From JAOTYV01 sp041557595 (GTDB lineage Bacteria > Pseudomonadota > Alphaproteobacteria > UBA8366), in assembly GCA_041557595.1 (NCBI GenBank), contig JBFFGE010000015.1:1-42827 (forward strand): DNA of 42,827 nucleotides, in the 5' to 3' direction. The translations under genes and the position numbers were made by a program. Below, piece by piece: positions 1-7,340 of the stretch. Positions within the stretch are counted from its first letter, which is position 1; each line of letters starts with the position of its first letter. The notes beneath the pieces are model-generated. The model was not told where the DNA came from, did not search any database, and saw only the letters and a list, made by a program, of their open reading frames with translations.

Positions 1-154
1 AAAATAAATAAAAATAAAAAACTATATTATGCTGTAATTATTTATTCACGATGTAAATAAGAATAAGTAAAAAGTTTTTATGTGCTCTTGTAATTACTTT
101 CGAAAGCTCCATGTCTATAGGATAATTAAACTTCGATAAGGGAAGGAATACCCT
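1..154 (+). promoter_or_regulatory. AT-rich leader upstream of first gene
   Basis: This stretch is strikingly AT-rich compared with the GC-rich rest of the window and contains no open reading frame of note. A GATAAT hexamer at 121-126 could be a -10 element, but I see no convincing -35 at the right distance. A ribosome binding site (AAGGGAAGGA) lies 6-16 bases before the ATG at 155. The region probably carries the promoter of the small membrane protein gene. The sudden change in base composition could also mark a junction with foreign DNA to the left. Confidence 0.4.
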
Positions 155-532
155 ATGCAAACTCCCTCATTTTTGAACGGAGATGCGCCAAAACGCCTGT
201 TTCAGGGCTTGGCGTTGGGTGTGATTGGTACTGTGGTCATTGGCTTTGCTTGGGGCGGATGGCATCTCGGCAGCACTGTCGAGGAAATGGTGGATACCGC
301 GAGCAAAACGGCCACGGTCGCGGTTCTGGCGCCCATCTGCGCCGACAAGTTCGTGAAAGCGGCCAGCACCGACAACAATCTAATCGTCAACCTCAAGGCG
401 GTTAGCGATTGGGAACGGGATACGCATCTGATGAATGCTGGATGGGCGACTTTCCCGGGCGGCGCGGAGCCAGTAAGCAAGGTGGCGGAGGCATGCGCCA
501 ACATGCTCTTTAAAAGCCTCAAGCTCGAGTAG
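155..532 (+). CDS. Small membrane-anchored hypothetical protein
   Basis: The product is 125 residues. Residues about 14-36 form one hydrophobic segment (around GLALGVIGTVVIGFAWGG), followed by a soluble tail that probably lies in the periplasm. The tail has two well-spaced cysteines (near residues 62 and 114), a W-containing patch (SDWERD) and a GWATFPGG motif. I recognise this layout as a widespread alphaproteobacterial hypothetical family in which the core GLALG..GFxWGGW and GGWAT.PG motifs recur, but no function is known to me. The ATG at 155 has a good AAGGGAAGGA ribosome binding site. It stands alone after an AT-rich leader and is followed by a dead gene fragment. Confidence 0.75.
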   Translation: MQTPSFLNGDAPKRLFQGLALGVIGTVVIGFAWGGWHLGSTVEEMVDTASKTATVAVLAPICADKFVKAASTDNNLIVNLKAVSDWERDTHLMNAGWATFPGGAEPVSKVAEACANMLFKSLKLE

Positions 533-585
533 GCCGCCCACGACGGCCCAAGACAAGAAATCTCACGCCGAAACACGCCAGTTGC

Positions 586-741
586 ATGCCGCCGATCCGC
601 GGCGGCGCGTAGTTGGAGTTCCAGGCGCTGGCCTTCAAGGCGACCCTGGGTATCGACAAGGTGCGTCTGTACGACATCGATTCCGCCGCCATGGAAATGT
701 GCTCGCCGATCCGGAGGATCCGCGTGATCTCTACGGCATGA
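586..741 (+). pseudogene. Ornithine cyclodeaminase-like remnant
   Basis: In one frame from 586 the DNA reads MPPIRGGA, stop, LEFQALAFKATLGIDKVRLYD and then IDSAAMEMC before the match fades at about 702 and a TGA follows at 739-741. This matches the nucleotide-binding core of ornithine cyclodeaminase/mu-crystallin proteins, where the usual motif is IGNGAQSEFQALAF. The Gln codon CAG has become TAG and the Ser codon TCG has become TTG. Only about 40 of the usual 310-350 residues remain, with neither the N-terminal nor the C-terminal part visible. I call it a decayed fragment. The homology is from memory of the family motif, so a search would settle it. Confidence 0.6.
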
Positions 742-899
742 TCCTGCGCGCCGCCAAGGCGAACGGGTAGCATCCTGCTCGAGGCTTCGGCGAGGTCACC
801 GCGATTCCGCTGCGTCCCATCGCCTCATGCAATCCGGAGGGAAAGGGGCAAGCGCATGGCACTCGGTCCCGGTTCCGCAAACGCGACGTCGGTCGTCGC

Positions 900-2081
900 C
901 TATACCACGCCGTCCGATTTCAGCCGGGCGTATTCCTCCGGCGCCACGCCGCAAAGTTCGCGCAGAACTTCCTCGGTATGTTCGCCGAGTTTCGGCGGAC
1001 GGGTGATGTCGGCCGGCGAGTCCGACATTTTGATAGGGCAGCCCACGGTCTTGTAGGGGCCGTAGTCGGGATACTCGACATCGACAATCATATCGCGGGC
1101 ATGCAGATGCGGGTCGGCCAGAATTTCGCTCGTGTCCTGGCAGGCGCCGCAGGGCACACCCGACGCGCCGAGCAGATCCATGACCTCGTGCTTGGTGCGC
1201 GTGCGGGTCCAGCCTTCGACTTCGGCATTCAGCGCCTCGCGGTTCTCCCAGCGCGCCTCCGGGCTTGCGAACCGCGCATCCTCGCCAAGATGCGCCATTT
1301 CGGTCGCTTCCAGAAAGGACGACCACATTTGCGGCTGCACGAAGATATAGACATAGTCGTTGGGACCGCCCGGTTTGCAGGGAAAGGTAGTGCCGGGCAC
1401 CACCTTGCCGAGCTGGTTGCCCTGCCGCGGCATGGTTCCGCCGCGCCGTTGATGATCGCGCAGGCTGACGCGCAGGATGTTGACCACGGATTCCTGCATC
1501 GAGACCTCGACCTGCTGGCCGCGGCCCGTGGCGTTGCGCTGTTGCAGCGCCGCCAGGATGCCGATCACCATATGCATGCCAGTGCCGGAATCGCCGATTG
1601 CCGGATAGTGATAGGTCGGCGGTCCGTCCGGTTGGCCGGTGACGCTCATCGCGCCGCCCATCGCCTGGGCGATCGGCTCGAAGCTCTTGAAATCGCTATA
1701 GGGACCGTAGGTGCCGAAGCCCTTGATCGTGGCATAGATCAGGCGCGGATTGATCTTCTGCAGCGCCTCGAAACCGAAACCCATGCGGTCCAGCGCGCCG
1801 GGCGAGAAATTTTCCAGCAGGATGTCGGACTGGCCGAGCAGCTTGCGGAACATATCCTTGCCCTCGTCGCTCTTGAGGTTGAGCGTAAGGCTGCGCTTGT
1901 TGGCGTTGAACATCAGGAAGAACAGCTCGTCGCCCGCCTGCGACCGCGCGACATCGCCCTTGTCCGGCGTCTCCAGCTTGATCACGTCGGCCCCGAGCCA
2001 GGCCAGGATCTGTGCGCAGGCCGGTCCGGCCTGATTATGCGTCATGTCGATAACGCGGATGCCCGTAAGCGCCTTCGTCAT
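900..2081 (-). CDS. CaiB/BaiF (family III) CoA-transferase
   Basis: The 393-residue product belongs to the family III CoA-transferases (formyl-CoA:oxalate type), which move CoA between carboxylic acids via an aspartyl-CoA anhydride. The N-terminal part has LTGIRVIDMTH, GPACAQILAWLGADVIKLE and GDVAR, all typical of the CoA-binding fold. LLENFSPGALDRMG lies at about 88-101, and the catalytic aspartate is probably Asp164 in GDSGTGMH. The length fits a single-domain member. I chose the ATG at 2081 because AGGAGG sits just before it; an upstream in-frame ATG at 2174 has no such site and would add an arginine-rich non-homologous leader. The acid donor and acceptor cannot be told from sequence. It is monocistronic, and its 3' end faces the cyclodeaminase remnant. 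Confidence 0.9.
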   Translation of the reverse strand: MTKALTGIRVIDMTHNQAGPACAQILAWLGADVIKLETPDKGDVARSQAGDELFFLMFNANKRSLTLNLKSDEGKDMFRKLLGQSDILLENFSPGALDRMGFGFEALQKINPRLIYATIKGFGTYGPYSDFKSFEPIAQAMGGAMSVTGQPDGPPTYHYPAIGDSGTGMHMVIGILAALQQRNATGRGQQVEVSMQESVVNILRVSLRDHQRRGGTMPRQGNQLGKVVPGTTFPCKPGGPNDYVYIFVQPQMWSSFLEATEMAHLGEDARFASPEARWENREALNAEVEGWTRTRTKHEVMDLLGASGVPCGACQDTSEILADPHLHARDMIVDVEYPDYGPYKTVGCPIKMSDSPADITRPPKLGEHTEEVLRELCGVAPEEYARLKSDGVV

Positions 2082-2284
2082 ATCAATCCTCCTGGCCCCA
2101 GTTCCCTTGATCGCAACGCAAGCCGATAGCTTCGCACGTCTCCGAAGTATGCGACAGGGGACGCGCCGCGCCAAAGTTTCGATGCGGCGGCAAGCGATTT
2201 AACCCCGACCGACCGAATCCCTCGTTTGCAATCTTAGGAAGCATTCACGATTTGGGAAAGATTTGCAGCACGGAGCGATACGTC

Positions 2285-2476
2285 ATGCGGAAGGCCACGG
2301 AAACGCCAATGACTTTCGAAGAGACCTATCCCCGGTATCCGTATTCCGACCTTGTCAGGCTCGGCATCGCCGTCGCCCGGTTGATCGTCCGAAGAAAACG
2401 GCGGCACGAAAGGTTGGCCGCAGAGAAAGGTTCCGGCGCCCGGTCCGAAGCCGATGCCACATTCCCGTCGGCATGA
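2285..2476 (+). CDS. Possible small basic hypothetical protein
   Basis: A 63-codon frame lies in the 575-base gap between the CoA-transferase and the SRPBCC gene. The ATG at 2285 has GGAG nine bases upstream. The product has PRYPYSDLVRLGIAVARLIV followed by a run of Arg/Lys residues, so it could be a short amphipathic or membrane-associated basic peptide. I do not recognise it. Overlapping frames on both strands are also open, so the call rests only on the ribosome binding site and the non-random residue pattern. The remainder of the gap shows a terminator-like hairpin near 2623-2649 and nothing else I can support. Confidence 0.3.
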   Translation: MRKATETPMTFEETYPRYPYSDLVRLGIAVARLIVRRKRRHERLAAEKGSGARSEADATFPSA

Positions 2477-2622
2477 GCAGACGGGACGCATCGGCGCTTG
2501 ACGTCATCTGTCGCTGCGCTTTTCCATCGTGGCACATCACGCCGATTATGCCGGAGGCGAGATAGACAATTGCATTGCCGGCCGCCAAGACACCGGAGTT
2601 TGGGGTCTGCATTAACATCCCG

Positions 2623-2649
2623 GCCTTGCCCCGCATTGGAGGGGCAGGC
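2623..2649 (-). terminator. Terminator-like hairpin after SRPBCC gene
   Basis: The arms GCCTTGCCCC (2623-2632) and GGGGCAGGC (2641-2649) pair over nine base pairs with one bulged T and an eight-base loop. On the minus strand the hairpin begins eight bases after the stop codon of the SRPBCC gene. The bases that follow are only moderately T-rich, so it may be a weak intrinsic terminator or simply an mRNA-stabilising 3' hairpin. Confidence 0.45.
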
Positions 2650-2656
2650 GCTTCGC

Positions 2657-3163
2657 CTACGGATTGGCAGCCAGCAGCTCCGTAAGCATGTCGTCGAGTA
2701 TCTCGTATCCGCTGCCCCAACCCTTATCCATGCCGCTCATTGCCGCGGCAAAACAGGCGATCTCGGCGTCGGTGGCGTCCATCGGGATCTGCGACAGGCA
2801 CACCTTTGTCTTGTCGCCCAACTGCTCGAACAGCACCGTCGTCAAAAGAAGCCGGGGCCAGTCCGGCATCTTCGGGTTGGGGGTGCTGTTCCAATCGGCA
2901 TCGGTTGACGAAAAATGGTGCCAAATAATTTTGGACGGTGGTGCAACCTCCTGGAAGACCATCTTGCTGTAAAGGGAATTATCGCCCCATTTCATTTCGT
3001 TGAGCCATGACCCGTCCGGAGTCAGGTCGAATTCGTGGATGATCGTTTCCACGCCGGGACCGTACCAGCGCTGCAGCAAGTCCGGATCGGTCCAGGCGCG
3101 CCAGACCATTTCGCGCGGCGCCTCGAATACGCGTTCCAATTTGTATTCCGGCAATTCACTCAT
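2657..3163 (-). CDS. SRPBCC/AHSA1-domain protein
   Basis: The 168-residue protein has the START/Bet v1-like AHSA1 pattern: YKLERVFEAPREMVWRAWTD at the start, a WYGPG turn, then beta strands ending in a long C-terminal helix that runs through GWGSGYEILDDMLTELL. Members form a cavity for hydrophobic ligands, and many are encoded with an ArsR regulator. The chosen ATG at 3163 has GGAAG upstream and overlaps the end of the ArsR gene by eight bases, so the two are translationally coupled. An upstream in-frame ATG at 3253 would lie inside the ArsR gene and is rejected. The ligand is unknown. Confidence 0.88.
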   Translation of the reverse strand: MSELPEYKLERVFEAPREMVWRAWTDPDLLQRWYGPGVETIIHEFDLTPDGSWLNEMKWGDNSLYSKMVFQEVAPPSKIIWHHFSSTDADWNSTPNPKMPDWPRLLLTTVLFEQLGDKTKVCLSQIPMDATDAEIACFAAAMSGMDKGWGSGYEILDDMLTELLAANP

Positions 3164-3527
3164 GGCCCGCTTCCTTCGCTTTTGAATTTTTGATGTCGAT
3201 GAGGACGGTATCGAGTTGGTCGAATCGGGTCCCCCAAAACGCCTTGAAATCATTCAGCCAGTCGACCGCGGCGGCCATGGATCGGGCGTTCAGGCGGGCG
3301 GGGCGGCGCTGCCGGTCGATATCCCGTTCGATCAAACCGGCGCGTTCGAGCACTTTCAGGTGCCGCGAGACCGCCGGTTGGCTCATTGCGAAGGGGGCGG
3401 CGATCTCGTTGACCGAAGCCTCGCCATCCGCAAGCCGCGCGAGGATTGCCCGGCGCGTCGGATCGGCAAGCGCCGCGAAGACGGCGTCGAGATCCGGCTG
3501 CGTCTGTGTATAACGAATTTCTTCCAT
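3156..3527 (-). CDS. ArsR-family transcriptional regulator
   Basis: The 123-residue product is a compact winged-helix protein. LDAVFAALADPTRRAILARL at about 13-32 is the classical ArsR start, and MSQPAVSRHLKVLERAGLIE at about 49-68 is the recognition helix and wing. No metal-binding Cys pair of the ArsR/SmtB type is visible, so it belongs to the non-metal subgroup that is paired with AHSA1 proteins. The start at 3527 gives the normal family length; the longer frame to 3665 would add a basic tail with no family match. The gene overlaps the SRPBCC gene downstream, and its own start codon overlaps a 16-bp near-palindrome, which suggests autorepression. Confidence 0.9.
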   Translation of the reverse strand: MEEIRYTQTQPDLDAVFAALADPTRRAILARLADGEASVNEIAAPFAMSQPAVSRHLKVLERAGLIERDIDRQRRPARLNARSMAAAVDWLNDFKAFWGTRFDQLDTVLIDIKNSKAKEAGHE

Positions 3528-3541
3528 AACAATATTGCTAT
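3526..3541. promoter_or_regulatory. Candidate ArsR operator
   Basis: ATAACAATATTGCTAT is a 16-base palindrome with one mismatched pair, and it overlaps the start codon of the arsR gene. ArsR-family proteins typically bind AT-rich dyads of this kind at their own promoter. A TTGACG hexamer on the minus strand lies about 20 bases upstream and could be the -35 element. The dyad would then cover the -10/start region. The dyad is seen directly; the regulatory role is inferred. Confidence 0.5.
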
Positions 3542-3933
3542 ATAAAAACTGGGCCGCGTCAACACATCGATTACAGAATCGGAGGCGCCGCCGTCGGGCA
3601 AGGCTCTCGCTTGCCATTTTGGGGGCGTTTCCCTGTACCGGATGGGTTTGACCGCGGCCAGGCAATTCCGCCGCATCACAGGCGGACGCTGGCGAGACCT
3701 TTGCCCAAATTCAGGTGTGTATTCCGATGGAGGGGTCGACCGGGCGCGGCTCAAACCGTTCCATTCCGCATCGTTTCCCACCCTAGTCGGTCGGCAGGTC
3801 GCATGAATGCATCGGTCCGCCGGGATGACAAACGCCGTATTCCGCAGGGCAAGAATCGTGCAGCGACGGGGTGTCGGCGTTGACGCGCACTCCGTATACT
3901 CGACAGTGGATGGAATAAATTGAGGTGAGCCGA
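3528..3933. other. Intergenic region, no gene seen
   Basis: About 400 bases lie between the divergent arsR and cupin genes. A short plus-strand frame (3611-3883) is open but is rich in Arg and Pro, lacks a ribosome binding site and has no recognisable motif, so I take it as chance. The region must hold the promoter of the cupin-GGT operon, but I cannot point to clear -35/-10 boxes. Confidence 0.4.
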
Positions 3934-4446
3934 ATGCCCGATACGATCGAGACCCGTTATTCCCCGCTCGCGCCGCAGGACATGCTGGACGAGCTTTTCT
4001 GGAAGGATGGCCGCGAGCCGGAGGATGAGCGGATCTGGGTGCCGAATGGACCCGGCCGTTGGTCCCGGCCGCTCTGTTTGAACGTCAGCCAGGGCTATTG
4101 GGTACATCTGACCAAGGTAACCCAGCCCGGTATCATCTCGCGCCATCGCCATCCGGCGCCGGTGCATGGCTTCGTCCTGGAAGGCCGCTGGCGCTATCTC
4201 GAGCGCGACTGGGTCGCCACCGCCGGCAGCTACCTGTTCGAGCCGCCAGGCGACGTGCACACCCTGGTGGTGGACGAAGGCGACACCATGCTCACCCTGT
4301 TCCACAATTCCGGCGCGCTGTTGTATTGCGACGAGGAGGGCAAGACCATCGGCTCGACCGACGTGTTCACACGCGTGGAAGCGGCGCGGAACCACTATGA
4401 AGAGGTCGGCCTCGGCGCGGATTACGTGAAACGCTTTATCCGTTAA
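3934..4446 (+). CDS. Cupin dioxygenase, dihydroxyacetophenone dioxygenase-like
   Basis: The 170-residue product is a single cupin of the 2,4'-dihydroxyacetophenone dioxygenase type, a non-heme iron enzyme that cleaves a C-C bond next to a carbonyl. Motif 1 is HRHPAPVHGFVLEG (His71, His73) and motif 2 is EPPGDVHTLV (His109), giving the three-histidine iron site. Length and motif order match the family. I prefer the ATG at 3934 to the GTG at 3925 because GAGGTGA sits about seven bases before the ATG and overlaps the GTG. The gene opens a plus-strand run with the GGT-like gene (68 bases further on). The substrate in this organism is unknown. Confidence 0.8.
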   Translation: MPDTIETRYSPLAPQDMLDELFWKDGREPEDERIWVPNGPGRWSRPLCLNVSQGYWVHLTKVTQPGIISRHRHPAPVHGFVLEGRWRYLERDWVATAGSYLFEPPGDVHTLVVDEGDTMLTLFHNSGALLYCDEEGKTIGSTDVFTRVEAARNHYEEVGLGADYVKRFIR

Positions 4447-4474
4447 GGGTCGATCCGCGCCGGCGGCCCGCCGA

Positions 4475-4488
4475 CGTTGCCGGCAACG
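4475..4488. repeat. 14-bp perfect palindrome between cupin and GGT genes
   Basis: CGTTGCCGGCAACG equals its own reverse complement. It is followed by CTTTT, so in RNA it could form a short hairpin acting as an attenuator or weak terminator, or it could be a dimeric operator in DNA. No copy elsewhere in the window was noticed. Its role is not determinable from one occurrence. Confidence 0.35.
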
Positions 4489-4514
4489 CTTTTCGCAACT
4501 CGGGGTGACGGACC

Positions 4515-6380
4515 ATGAACGCGCAAGACATCGAACGCCTGTTTCGCGGCAGCGGCACCCCGCCGAGCCGTGTGCTGCCGGGCGAACCGCCTTTCACCAC
4601 GCGTCCGGAACTCTGCGGCACGTTCGGCATGGTGGCGTCCACGCACTGGTTCGGGACCGCGGCCGGCATGACGATCCTGGAGAAAGGCGGCAACGCTTTC
4701 GACGCCGCCATTGCCGTCGGCTTTACGCTGCAAGTCGTCGAGCCGACCATGGCGGGGCCGGCAGGCGACGCGCCGATCATTTTGTATGACGCCAGGACGG
4801 AGCAGGTGTCGGCGATCTGCGGCCAGGGCGTCGCGCCGGCAACGGCGACGGTCGGCGCGTTTCGCGATCTCGGGCTCGACATCGTGCCCGGTGCGGGGCT
4901 GCTGCCGCTCGTCGTGCCCGGCGCGTTCAATGCGTTCATGCTCCTGCTGCGGGATTGGGGAACGCTGCGGGTCCGGGACGTGCTCGAACCCGCCATCGGT
5001 CACGCGCGCAACGGCTATCCCATCACCGCCCGGGTGGTGGCGACGATCGACGCGCTGAAGGAATTGTTCGTCGACCACTGGCCGAGTTCGGCCGCAGTCT
5101 ATTGCCCCGGCGGCAAAGTCCCCGAACCGAACCAGCTGTTCTCGAACCCGGTCCTGGCGGATACCTTCGAGCGGATTCTGGATGAGGCGGAAGCGGCGGG
5201 CGGGGGACGCGAGGAACAGATCGAAGCCGCGCGCCACGCGTTTTATCGGGGCTTCGTCGCCGAGGCGGTCGACCGCTTTTGCCGCGACAACGAATTTCTC
5301 GACACGTCGGGCGAACGGCATTGCGGCTTCCTGTCCGGCGACGATCTGGCCCGTTGGACGGCAAGCGTCGAGACACCGCTGTCGCTCGATTACGGCGACT
5401 ACACGGTTTTCAAATGCGGGCCGTGGAGCCAGGGGCCGGCGTTCCTGCAGCAGCTCGCACTGCTGCGCGGCTTCGATCTGGACGCGATGGATCCGAACGG
5501 CGCGGAATTCGTGCACACTGTCGCCGAATGCACCATGCTCGCCTTCGCCGACCGCGAGAAATTCTATGGCGACCCGGATTTCGTCGAGGTGCCGATCGAT
5601 GTGCTTCTGTCAGAAGACTACAATGCGGCCCGTCGCGCGCTGATCGGCGACACCGCCTCGGATGCCATTCGCCCCGGCGCGATTCCCGGCTATGGCGGGC
5701 CGGTGGTCTACGGGCTTGCGGACGGACAACGCATTTCCCTCGCGGACGATGGCACACCGATGCCGTTGGCCGCACCGGAGGCGGCCGTGTCCATCGCCTC
5801 CGGCGACACGGTGCATCTCGATGTCGCCGACCGGTTCGGCAATATGGTGTCGATCACGCCGAGCGGCGGCTGGTTGCGCAGTTCGCCGACGATCCCCGAT
5901 CTCGGCTTCGCGCTGTCCAACCGCGGACAGATCTTCACGTTGGAAGAAGGCACGCCCGGCGGGATCGCGCCCGGCAAGCGGCCGCGCACGACGCTGAGCC
6001 CCGGCTTCGCGACGCGCAACGGCAAACCCTATATGGCGTTCGGTACGCCTGGTGCGGACCGGCAGGATCAGTGGGCGCTGCAATTCTTCCTGCGCCATGT
6101 GCATCACGGCCAGAACCTGCAACAGGCGGTCGACGCGCCGACCTTCAACACCTCGCATTTTCCGGGCTCGTTCTATCCGAAGCGCGCCGAACTGCGCTCG
6201 CTAACGGTGGAGGGGCGGTTCGCGGATGCGACTGTCGAGGATCTCCGCAAGCGGGGACACGATGTCGCCGTCGGCGACGACTGGTCGCAGGGCCGCATGT
6301 GCGCCGTGGCGCGCGACGGCGATCTGCTCAAGGCCGCGGCCACTGCCCGCTTTACGCAGGGCTATGCTTTCGGACGCTGA
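4515..6380 (+). CDS. Gamma-glutamyltransferase-family Ntn hydrolase
   Basis: The 621-residue product has the full GGT layout. The N-terminal half contains GMTILEKGGNAFDAAIAVGF (52-71) and the large-subunit core. The self-cleavage site precedes Thr432 in SGDTVHLDVADRFGNMVS, which aligns with E. coli GGT Thr391 by the constant 11-residue distance to the Asn of the DxxGN motif. After cleavage Thr432 would be the nucleophile of the small subunit. No signal peptide is visible, unlike classical periplasmic GGTs, so a cytoplasmic amidase or acylase role is more likely than glutathione hydrolysis. It is the second gene of the cupin-GGT-lactonase run. A second, more distant paralogue lies at 19177-20910. 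Confidence 0.88.
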   Translation: MNAQDIERLFRGSGTPPSRVLPGEPPFTTRPELCGTFGMVASTHWFGTAAGMTILEKGGNAFDAAIAVGFTLQVVEPTMAGPAGDAPIILYDARTEQVSAICGQGVAPATATVGAFRDLGLDIVPGAGLLPLVVPGAFNAFMLLLRDWGTLRVRDVLEPAIGHARNGYPITARVVATIDALKELFVDHWPSSAAVYCPGGKVPEPNQLFSNPVLADTFERILDEAEAAGGGREEQIEAARHAFYRGFVAEAVDRFCRDNEFLDTSGERHCGFLSGDDLARWTASVETPLSLDYGDYTVFKCGPWSQGPAFLQQLALLRGFDLDAMDPNGAEFVHTVAECTMLAFADREKFYGDPDFVEVPIDVLLSEDYNAARRALIGDTASDAIRPGAIPGYGGPVVYGLADGQRISLADDGTPMPLAAPEAAVSIASGDTVHLDVADRFGNMVSITPSGGWLRSSPTIPDLGFALSNRGQIFTLEEGTPGGIAPGKRPRTTLSPGFATRNGKPYMAFGTPGADRQDQWALQFFLRHVHHGQNLQQAVDAPTFNTSHFPGSFYPKRAELRSLTVEGRFADATVEDLRKRGHDVAVGDDWSQGRMCAVARDGDLLKAAATARFTQGYAFGR

Positions 6381-6448
6381 CGCGTATTAAGGCGGGTGTA
6401 CGCCGCTGCTGAAATTCGCGGATATCCGCCAAAGGAAGGGACCGTCCC

Positions 6449-7210
6449 GTGAAGATGCATATTCTTTCCGGTGGCCGTGTGCAGATGAGAAAGCACGTCT
6501 ATGTGCCCGACACGCCGCGCGAGGAAGTCATCGACCTTCCGGTCTCCTGTTTCCTGTTTCGCCACCCGCACGGCAATGTCCTGTTCGATACCGGGTGTCA
6601 CCCGAGCGTCGCCGAAAATCCGAAGGAACGATGGGGAAAGATGGCGCGGGCCGTGGTTCCGACCATGGGCGGCGATGACAACGTCGTTCGGGAGCTTCGC
6701 CGGGTAAACCTGACGCCCGCCGACATCGATATCGTGGTGAACTCCCATTTGCATTGCGACCACTGCGGCTGCAATGAATTTTTTTCCAGGGCGACGATCT
6801 ACGTTCATGCGGATGAACTGGCAGTCGCGCGGGATCCGGACCGCGAGGGAAAGGGATATTTTCAGGCCGACTGGAAGCAACCGATGCCGATCGTCGAAAT
6901 CGAAGATGAGGTCGATATCTTCGATGACGGACGCCTCGTGCTATTGCCGCTCCCCGGTCATACGCCGGGCCTCACCGGCCTGCTTGCCGGCTTGCCCAAC
7001 AGCGGGTCGTACCTGCTGGCATCCGACGCGGTAGCGATCAGGGAAAACCTGGATTTGGGGATGATTCCGAAAAACACCTGGAACCGGGACCTGCATACGA
7101 ATTCGATCGCCAAGATCAGAGGGATCGAGAAATCCGGGACAACGGTCGTGTGCGGCCATGATCTTGCGCAGTGGTCGGCGTTTAAGACGGCGGAAGAATT
7201 TTACGATTAG
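6449..7210 (+). CDS. Metallo-beta-lactamase-fold N-acyl homoserine lactonase-like hydrolase
   Basis: The 253-residue protein carries the metallo-hydrolase signature HLHCDH (His100, His102, Asp104, His105) in a two-zinc site. It also has the LLPLPGHTPGLTG strand with the next His and a SDAV segment that supplies the bridging Asp. The order and length resemble AiiA/AttM-type lactonases. The GTG at 6449 is chosen because AAAGGAAGGG is eight bases before it; an ATG lies two codons in. It follows the GGT gene by 68 bases. A lactonase role on AHL signals is possible, but hydrolysis of a catabolic lactone fits the surrounding genes equally well. Confidence 0.82.
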   Translation: MKMHILSGGRVQMRKHVYVPDTPREEVIDLPVSCFLFRHPHGNVLFDTGCHPSVAENPKERWGKMARAVVPTMGGDDNVVRELRRVNLTPADIDIVVNSHLHCDHCGCNEFFSRATIYVHADELAVARDPDREGKGYFQADWKQPMPIVEIEDEVDIFDDGRLVLLPLPGHTPGLTGLLAGLPNSGSYLLASDAVAIRENLDLGMIPKNTWNRDLHTNSIAKIRGIEKSGTTVVCGHDLAQWSAFKTAEEFYD

Positions 7211-7340
7211 GGCGCTGAGTGGTCCCAAATTTCGTCACGCAGCCTCATAGCCAAACCGTATCGCCGGGTGTTGAATAAGCCTCCGGCAATCGGCGCGATC
7301 CCGCGACGGTCCAATCTGCAGTCCAAGGGAGGATATCGAC

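Noticed and set aside
978..2129. Long plus-strand open frame of 383 codons opposite the CoA-transferase
   Set aside because: It is the antisense shadow of a clear CaiB-family gene; its translation is His/Arg/Ala-rich and matches no family. Long antisense frames are expected in GC-rich coding DNA.
3611..3883. Plus-strand 90-codon frame in the arsR-cupin gap
   Set aside because: Arg/Pro-rich composition, no ribosome binding site and no family resemblance.
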